The notes under the pieces are model-generated. The model ran no database searches. It was not told the origin of the DNA and worked only from the letters and a program-made list of their open reading frames with translations. This document shows positions 58,197 to 64,000 of a DNA stretch of 64,000 bases, piece by piece. The position numbers were made by a program, and so were the translations under genes. The DNA comes from Alphaproteobacteria bacterium (lineage in GTDB: Bacteria > Pseudomonadota > Alphaproteobacteria > Rhodospirillales > Magnetospirillaceae). Every line of letters starts with the position of its first letter. Within the stretch, counting starts at the first letter, position 1. The stretch covers positions 1 to 64,000 of the forward strand of contig JAJPHO010000111.1 of assembly GCA_021325215.1 (NCBI GenBank), in the 5' to 3' direction.

Positions 58197-61100
58197 ATGA
58201 CCATTCGCGTCGGCCTCACCCATCGAACCCATTACCGTTACGACCGTCCGGTCGTCCTGTCGCCGCAGACGGTGCGCCTGCGCCCGGCGCCGCACAGCCG
58301 GACCGAGATCGTTTCCTACGCGCTGAAGATCGGCCCCGAGGGCCACTTCATCAATTGGCAGCAGGACCCGCAGGGCAATTATCTGGCCCGCCTGGTTTTC
58401 CCCGAGAAAGTCAGCGAATTCCTGGTCGAGGTCGACCTCGTCGCCAATATCGCCGTCTTCAATCCGTTCGACTTCTTCCTCGAGCCCGACGCCGAGGAAT
58501 ATCCCTTCGCATACGATCCGGTGCTGGCGTCCGAGCTGGCGCCGTTCCTCAAGGTCGAGCCGGCCGGGCCGCTGCTGTCCGACTGGCTTTCCAAGATCGA
58601 CCGCAATCCGCGTTCGACCGCCGATTTCATCGTCGCCCTCAACGCCTCGGTGCAGCAGGCGGTCAAATATCTGATCCGCATGGAACCGGGCGTGCAGACG
58701 ACCGAGCAGACGCTGGAGCGCGGAAGCGGCTCCTGCCGCGACAGCGCGTGGCTGCTGGTGCAGATCCTGCGCCATCTCGGCCTCGCCGCGCGTTTCGTGT
58801 CGGGCTATCTGATCCAGCTGGTCGCCGACCAGAAACCGCTGGAAGGGCCGGAAGGGCCATCCGTCGATTTCACCGACCTGCATGCCTGGGCCGAGGTCTA
58901 TCTGCCCGGCGCCGGCTGGATCGGCCTCGACGCCACGTCGGGCCTGCTGACCGGCGAGGGGCACATCCCGCTGGCCTGCACCCCGGAACCGGCCAGCGCG
59001 GCGGCGATCTCCGGCGCGGTCGAGAATTGCGATGTGCAGTTCGAGTATCACATGGAGGTCCGCCGGGTTTTCGAGACCCCGCGCGTCACCAAGCCCTATG
59101 ACGAGGCGCAGTGGCAGGCGATCGACCGGCTCGGCCATCAGGTCGACGAGTCCCTGATCGCCGGCGATGTGCGCCTGACCATGGGCGGCGAGCCGACCTT
59201 CGTGTCGCTGGACGATCCGCAAGGCGCCGAGTGGAACACCGACGCGGTCGGTCCGACCAAGCGCGAACGCGCCTTCGACCTGATCGGCCGCCTGCGCGAG
59301 CGGTATGCGCCGCAGGGTCTGCTGACCTTCGGCCAGGGGAAATGGTATCCCGGCGAGCCGCTGCCGCGCTGGGCCTTCGCCTTGACCTGGCGCGGCGACA
59401 ACGAGCCTTTGTGGCGCGATCCGTCGCTGATCGCCAAGGAGCCGGGAGACGGCGAGCCGGACGAGGAAGTCGCCCAGCTGTTCGGCGAGAAATTGGCGAA
59501 AAAGCTGGATGTCGACGCCGATTATCTGATGCCGGCCTATGAGGACCCGGTCTATTTCGCGCTGGCCGAACAGAGGCTGCCGGTCAATGTCGATCCGTTC
59601 GACAGCAAGCTGGAGGACCCGCAGGAGCGTGAACGCATGCTGCGGGTGTTCCGCCATGGCCTGGCCCGTCCGGTCGGGTTCGTGCTGCCGGTCCAGCAAT
59701 GGCAGGGCAAGGACGGGCCGCGCTGGATTTCCGGCCCCTGGCCGCTGCGGCGCGAAAGGCTTTATCTGCTGGCCGGCGATTCGCCGCTCGGCTTCCGCCT
59801 GCCGCTCGGCAGCCTGCCTTATATCGGCCCGTCCGATTATCCTTATTTCACCCCGGCCGATCCGTTCGCGCCGCGCGGTCCGCTGCCGCGCCGGCCGGCC
59901 CAGGCGCGCATCGAGATGCAGCGCGAGACGCCGCGCAATGGGGCGCACCGCGAGCAGGGCTCCGGCGGCGTCGCGCCGACCCGGCACAGCCCGTCCGGAC
60001 GGCCGATCTCCGACAATGTGCGTACCGCACTGAGCATCGAGCTGCGCGACGGCAAGCTCTGCATCTTCATGCCGCCGACCGAAACCGCCGAGGGCTACGT
60101 CACCCTGATCCATGCGCTGGAGGAGGTTGCCGACGAACTCGGACAGCCGGTCTCGATCGAGGGCTATCCGCCGCCCGGCGACGTGCGCCTCAATTCGATC
60201 AAGGTGACCCCCGATCCCGGCGTCATCGAGGTCAATATCCAGCCGGTCAAGGATTGGTCCGCGCTGCGCGACAACACGCTCGCGCTCTACCGGCTGGCCC
60301 GCGAAACGCGCCTGACCTCCGAGAAATTCATGATCGACGGGCGCCATGTCGGCACCGGCGGCGGCAATCACATGGTGCTGGGGGGCGACGAGCCGGCCGA
60401 CAGCCCGTTCCTGCGCCGGCCCGACCTGCTGGGCAGCATCCTGCGCTTCTGGCAGAATCATCCGTCGCTGTCCTATCTGTTCTCCGGCATGTTCATCGGC
60501 CCGACCAGCCAGGCGCCGCGTATCGACGAGGCGCGCGACGACACGCTCTACGAGCTGGAAATCGCGCTGCAGCAGATTCCCGAAGCGGGCGCGCAAAACG
60601 TTCCCCCCTGGCTCATCGACCGCATCCTGCGCAATGTGCTGATCGACGTCACCGGCAATACTCACCGCACCGAGATCTGTATCGACAAGCTCTATTCGCC
60701 CGACGGTCCGACCGGGCGCCTCGGCCTGGTCGAGTTCCGCGGTTTCGAGATGCCGCCTCATGCCGAGATGAGCTGCGTGCAGCAGCTTCTGCTGCGCGCC
60801 CTGATCGCCCGTTTCTGGCGGACGCCCTATCAGGCGCCTCTGATCCATTGGGGGAACGCCCTGCGCGACCGCTTCATGCTGCCGCATTTCGTCTGGGCCG
60901 ATTTCAAGGATGTGCTGGACGACCTCGCACAGCATGGCTTCCGCTTCGACGAAGGCTGGTTCGCGCCGCATGTCGAGTTCCGCTTCCCGCTGTTCGGCAA
61001 AGTCCGCTACGACGCCATCGAGATCGAGTTGCGCGCCGCGCTGGAACCCTGGCACGTGTTGGGCGAGGAAGCGGGGGCGGGGGGCACGGTGCGCTATGTC

Positions 61101-61529
61101 GACAGTTCGGTCGAGCGGCTGCAGGTGCGGGTTTCCGGCCTGTCGGGCGAACGCCATTGGGTGACCTGCAACGGCCGCGCTTTGCCGCTGACTCCGACCG
61201 GCACGCCGGGTGAAGCTGTCGCCGGCGTCCGCTTCCGCGCCTGGCAGCCTGCCTCGGCGCTGCATCCCACCATCGGCGTGCAGACTCCGCTGGTGTTCGA
61301 TCTGGTCGATCGCTGGAACAAGCGCTCCATCGGCGGCTGCACTTATCACGTCACCCATCCGGGCGGGCGCAGTTACGAGACCTTCCCGGTCAATTCCAAC
61401 GAAGCGGAGGGGCGGCGCCTGTCGCGCTTCGTTCCGTTCGGCCATCATGTCGGCCCGCTCGACCCGCCGCAGCCTGCCTATAACCGCCACTTCCCGGCGA
61501 CCCTGGATTTGCGTCTCCCCAACGTCTAA
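58197..61529 (+). CDS. Transglutaminase-like protein with DUF2126 domain
   Basis: A 1110-residue protein. Residues 1 to about 300 are a bacterial transglutaminase-like (papain-fold) domain with the triad Cys180 in GSGSCRDSA, His229 in DLHAWAEV and Asp245 in GLDATSG. From about 330 on is the large DUF2126 domain (MGGEPTFVSLDDPQGAEWNT, GQGKWYPGEPLPRW, later GTGGGNHMVLGG), which resembles a glutamine-synthetase-like amidoligase. With the ATP-grasp/alpha-E gene next to it this is the predicted peptide-synthesis/cleavage group reported for many proteobacteria; the product is unknown. The ATG is at 58197. Confidence 0.87.
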   Translation: MTIRVGLTHRTHYRYDRPVVLSPQTVRLRPAPHSRTEIVSYALKIGPEGHFINWQQDPQGNYLARLVFPEKVSEFLVEVDLVANIAVFNPFDFFLEPDAEEYPFAYDPVLASELAPFLKVEPAGPLLSDWLSKIDRNPRSTADFIVALNASVQQAVKYLIRMEPGVQTTEQTLERGSGSCRDSAWLLVQILRHLGLAARFVSGYLIQLVADQKPLEGPEGPSVDFTDLHAWAEVYLPGAGWIGLDATSGLLTGEGHIPLACTPEPASAAAISGAVENCDVQFEYHMEVRRVFETPRVTKPYDEAQWQAIDRLGHQVDESLIAGDVRLTMGGEPTFVSLDDPQGAEWNTDAVGPTKRERAFDLIGRLRERYAPQGLLTFGQGKWYPGEPLPRWAFALTWRGDNEPLWRDPSLIAKEPGDGEPDEEVAQLFGEKLAKKLDVDADYLMPAYEDPVYFALAEQRLPVNVDPFDSKLEDPQERERMLRVFRHGLARPVGFVLPVQQWQGKDGPRWISGPWPLRRERLYLLAGDSPLGFRLPLGSLPYIGPSDYPYFTPADPFAPRGPLPRRPAQARIEMQRETPRNGAHREQGSGGVAPTRHSPSGRPISDNVRTALSIELRDGKLCIFMPPTETAEGYVTLIHALEEVADELGQPVSIEGYPPPGDVRLNSIKVTPDPGVIEVNIQPVKDWSALRDNTLALYRLARETRLTSEKFMIDGRHVGTGGGNHMVLGGDEPADSPFLRRPDLLGSILRFWQNHPSLSYLFSGMFIGPTSQAPRIDEARDDTLYELEIALQQIPEAGAQNVPPWLIDRILRNVLIDVTGNTHRTEICIDKLYSPDGPTGRLGLVEFRGFEMPPHAEMSCVQQLLLRALIARFWRTPYQAPLIHWGNALRDRFMLPHFVWADFKDVLDDLAQHGFRFDEGWFAPHVEFRFPLFGKVRYDAIEIELRAALEPWHVLGEEAGAGGTVRYVDSSVERLQVRVSGLSGERHWVTCNGRALPLTPTGTPGEAVAGVRFRAWQPASALHPTIGVQTPLVFDLVDRWNKRSIGGCTYHVTHPGGRSYETFPVNSNEAEGRRLSRFVPFGHHVGPLDPPQPAYNRHFPATLDLRLPNV

Positions 61530-61540
61530 TCTGGAGTCCC

Positions 61541-64000
61541 ATGGAAGATCGCCGCATCAGCGTGGACACCTTGAACGGCCCCGAGCAGGCGACGCTGCCC
61601 GGGGCGTTCCGCATGGGCTATCCGCTGCCGCGCGGCTCGTGGGACGAGATGTTCGGCGCCGACGGCATGCCGCGGCCGCATGCCGAGCCTTTCTTCAATC
61701 TGCTGTCGGGCCTGTCGCGTGACGAGATCGGACGGCGCTGGGATCTCGGCCTGCGGCTGATCCGCGAGAATGGCGTCACCTACAATGTTTACAGCGGCAA
61801 TGAGGGGCTGGACCGGCAATGGCAGCTCGACCCGCTGCCGCTGATGATCCCGGCCGATGAATGGCGCCGCATCGAGGCTGCGCTGATCCAGCGCGCCACG
61901 CTGCTGAATCTGGTGCTGGCCGATCTCTACGGTCCTCAGGAACTGCTCGCGCGCGGCCTGATCCCGCCGGTGCCGGTACTGTCGCATCCCGGCTATCTGC
62001 GCCCGCTGAAGGATGTGCGCGTCGCGCGCGGCATCTATCTGCACATCTACGCCGCCGATCTCGCCCGCCTGCCGGACGGCTCCTGGCAGGTGGTCAGCGA
62101 CCGCTGCGAGGCGCCGTCGGGCGCCGGCTATGCCCTGGAGAACCGCGGCATCATCGCTCGCGTGCTGGCCGATGCCATGCGCGACCACAAGGTCCGCTCG
62201 ATCGCGCCCTTCTTCCAGAAGATGCGCGACAGCCTGCTGGAGCTGAGCCCGCGCTCGCGCGAGACGCCGCGCATCGTGCTGCTGACCCCGGGGCCCTATA
62301 ACGAGACCTATTTCGAGCATGCCTATCTGGCCCGCCAGCTGGGTTACACGCTGGTCGAGGGCGAGGATTTGACCATGCGCGATGGCCGGGTCTGGCTGAA
62401 AACGCTGGAAGGGCTGCAGCCGATCGACGTGATCCTGCGCCGCACCACGGCACCCTTCTGCGATCCGCTGGAGCTGCGCAGCGATTCAGTGCTGGGCGTT
62501 GCCGGCCTCAGCCAGGCGGTGCGCCAGGGTACCGTGGTGGTCGCCAATTCCCTCGGCAGCGGCGTCATCGAAGGCGGCGCCCTGTCGCCCTTCCTGCCGG
62601 CGGTGTCGCGCCATCTGCTGGGCGAGGATTTGATGATGGGATCGGTCGAATCCTGGTGGTGCGGCCGGCCCGACGAACTGGCCTATGTGCTCGGCAATCT
62701 CGAAAATCTGGTGATCAAGCCGTCCTTTCCGCGCCCCGGCAAGGCCGCGACCATATTCGGCGACCGGCTGAGCGCGGCCAAGCGGGCGGAGCTGGCGGCG
62801 GCGATCAGGGAACGGCCGCGCGACTACATCGCCCAGGCCCGTATCCGCCTGTCCACCACGCCGGTCTGGACCGGCACCGCGCTCGACGCCAGGCCGATGA
62901 TGCTGCGCGTCTTCCTGGTCGCCGACGGGGCGGGCTATTCCGCGATGCCGGGCGGGCTGGTGCGTGTCGCCTCCGAGCGCGGCGGCTCGATGGTGTCGCT
63001 GCAGGCCGGCGGCGGCAGCAAGGATACCTGGGTGCTGGCCGACAAGGCCGAGAAGGCGCCGGTGGTGGCGCGCAGTGGCACGGGTCCGTCCGCGCGGCTG
63101 ATGCGCGGCGCGCGCGACATGCCCTCGCGCGTCGCCGATAATCTCTATTGGTTCGGCCGCTATGCCGAACGCCTGGAAGATACCGCCCGCCTGCTGCGCG
63201 CCGGTCTGGCCCGCACCGGCGCGATGGCCGGTTTCGGCGCGGCGGAGGAGCTGCCGCTGGCGTTGCGGCTGCTGTCCCATGTGTTCAAGCCGGCCGGCGA
63301 TAGCGACGAGGAGAAGCTGGCCTCGACCCTGGCGATGGCGTTCGATCCGGCTCATAGCGACGGGCTGCGTTTTTCCGCCGAGAAGATTCACCGCATGGCC
63401 TCGCTGGCGCGCGACCGCCTGTCGCCGGATACCTGGCGCGCGGTCAATCATCTGGTGCGCTCGGTCCAGACGGTGATCGGGCAGGGGCTGCTGGTCGAGG
63501 ACGCCATGGCCTCGCTCAACACGCTGATCCTGGCCTGCGAGGCTTTGAACGGGCTGGTCATGGAAAACATGACGCGCGGCCTGGCTTGGCGCTTCCTCGA
63601 TTTCGGCCGCCGGCTGGAGCGGTCGGTCCATATGCTCGATCTGCTGTCCGGCGCTTTGTCGCGCGGCGAGGCGCCCAATGGCCAGGTGCTCGATCTGCTG
63701 CTGGAAATCTCCGACAGCTCGATGACCTATCGTTCGCGCTATCTCTCGACGCCGCAATTCGCCCCGGTCTGGGATCTGCTGATGGTGGATGAGAGCAATC
63801 CGCGCTCGCTCGGCTTCCAGCTGGCGAGCCTGGCCAACCACATGGACATGCTGGCGGCCCATCGCCGCAGCGCCTTCCTCGGCCCCGAGCAGCGCCTGAC
63901 GGTGTGGCTGACCGGGGCGGTGCGCACTGCCGAGATCGAGCGGCTCTGTACCCCCGACGAGGAGGGCGAGGCGCGTCAATTGGCCCGCTTCATGGAGACT
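61541..64000 (+). CDS. Circularly permuted ATP-grasp plus alpha-E domain protein, 3' end beyond the window
   Basis: At least 820 residues, open to the right edge. Residues ~80-480 form a circularly permuted ATP-grasp domain (WQVVSDRCEAPSGAGYALEN, LENLVIKPSFPRPGKA). From about 530 on follows an alpha-E (DUF403) domain starting MPSRVADNLYWFGRYAERLE. The two are often separate genes; here they are one chain. CTGGAG before the ATG, 11 bp after the transglutaminase stop. It probably links peptides in the same pathway as the upstream protein. Confidence 0.85.
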   Translation, partial: MEDRRISVDTLNGPEQATLPGAFRMGYPLPRGSWDEMFGADGMPRPHAEPFFNLLSGLSRDEIGRRWDLGLRLIRENGVTYNVYSGNEGLDRQWQLDPLPLMIPADEWRRIEAALIQRATLLNLVLADLYGPQELLARGLIPPVPVLSHPGYLRPLKDVRVARGIYLHIYAADLARLPDGSWQVVSDRCEAPSGAGYALENRGIIARVLADAMRDHKVRSIAPFFQKMRDSLLELSPRSRETPRIVLLTPGPYNETYFEHAYLARQLGYTLVEGEDLTMRDGRVWLKTLEGLQPIDVILRRTTAPFCDPLELRSDSVLGVAGLSQAVRQGTVVVANSLGSGVIEGGALSPFLPAVSRHLLGEDLMMGSVESWWCGRPDELAYVLGNLENLVIKPSFPRPGKAATIFGDRLSAAKRAELAAAIRERPRDYIAQARIRLSTTPVWTGTALDARPMMLRVFLVADGAGYSAMPGGLVRVASERGGSMVSLQAGGGSKDTWVLADKAEKAPVVARSGTGPSARLMRGARDMPSRVADNLYWFGRYAERLEDTARLLRAGLARTGAMAGFGAAEELPLALRLLSHVFKPAGDSDEEKLASTLAMAFDPAHSDGLRFSAEKIHRMASLARDRLSPDTWRAVNHLVRSVQTVIGQGLLVEDAMASLNTLILACEALNGLVMENMTRGLAWRFLDFGRRLERSVHMLDLLSGALSRGEAPNGQVLDLLLEISDSSMTYRSRYLSTPQFAPVWDLLMVDESNPRSLGFQLASLANHMDMLAAHRRSAFLGPEQRLTVWLTGAVRTAEIERLCTPDEEGEARQLARFMET

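Noticed and set aside
58101-61490. 1129-codon minus frame
   Set aside because: Antisense of the transglutaminase/DUF2126 gene with an intact catalytic triad.
1-64000. tRNA, rRNA or CRISPR arrays
   Set aside because: No cloverleaf-like or conserved rRNA stretches and no regularly spaced direct repeats of CRISPR type were seen by eye.

Overview
The window is GC-rich, densely packed DNA from a Gram-negative bacterium, most probably an alphaproteobacterium. Evidence for this is Shine-Dalgarno-led genes with frequent ATGA/TGATG stop-start overlaps, a soluble chemoreceptor, a MocR/EamA pair and GTA-like tail proteins in the prophage. I cannot name a genus. No tRNA, rRNA or CRISPR array was seen. 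The window opens inside ahpC and ends inside an ATP-grasp/alpha-E gene.

Left host part (1-21294). In order: the ahpC start, a small lipoprotein, a tandem cyclic-nucleotide-binding protein, a membrane GGDEF diguanylate cyclase coupled to a 65-aa protein, an exported amidase and two exported amidohydrolases, a Gly/His-rich exported protein, a trypsin-like protease, a tautomerase, an Mpo1-like protein and two exported unknowns. Then come a Tat-type flavin amine oxidase with its own cytochrome c, an EamA exporter divergent from a MocR regulator, an Nramp Mn/Fe transporter, a soluble chemoreceptor, an unknown protein and an FAD/NAD(P)-binding protein.

Prophage (about 21320-49274). This is a defective Mu-like transposable prophage set between two convergent host genes. 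Its ends resemble those of Mu: 22-bp-periodic sites at the tail-fibre end, and three widely spaced inverted sites at the repressor end. The early region holds a XRE repressor, a Ner-type regulator, an operator array and a DDE transposase. The head and tail-tip genes (portal/MuF, protease, capsid, connectors, DUF2460, DUF2163, NlpC/P60, tip protein, fibres) are siphophage/GTA-like and lie on the minus strand. Two scars are visible. At about 45845-45872 the transposase runs out of frame into the middle of a portal gene, so the transposase C-terminus, MuB, lysis genes, terminase and portal N-terminus are all missing. At about 34470-38373 a contractile-tail (Mu-type) block replaces the siphophage tube and tape-measure genes: sheath, DUF2635, terminator and joining genes on minus, tube, frameshifting chaperone and a cut tape measure on plus. 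The element looks immobile and unable to form virions; misassembly of the joins has to be excluded.

Right host part (49359-64000). In order: a two-domain universal stress protein, a PadR/membrane-protein pair, a secreted unknown, a YeiH-type exporter with a 47-aa membrane partner, a 2-hydroxyacid dehydrogenase overlapping an EamA transporter, an XdhC-nucleotidyltransferase-GST(zeta) run, two small genes, and a transglutaminase/DUF2126 protein followed by a circularly permuted ATP-grasp plus alpha-E fusion, a predicted peptide-forming system.
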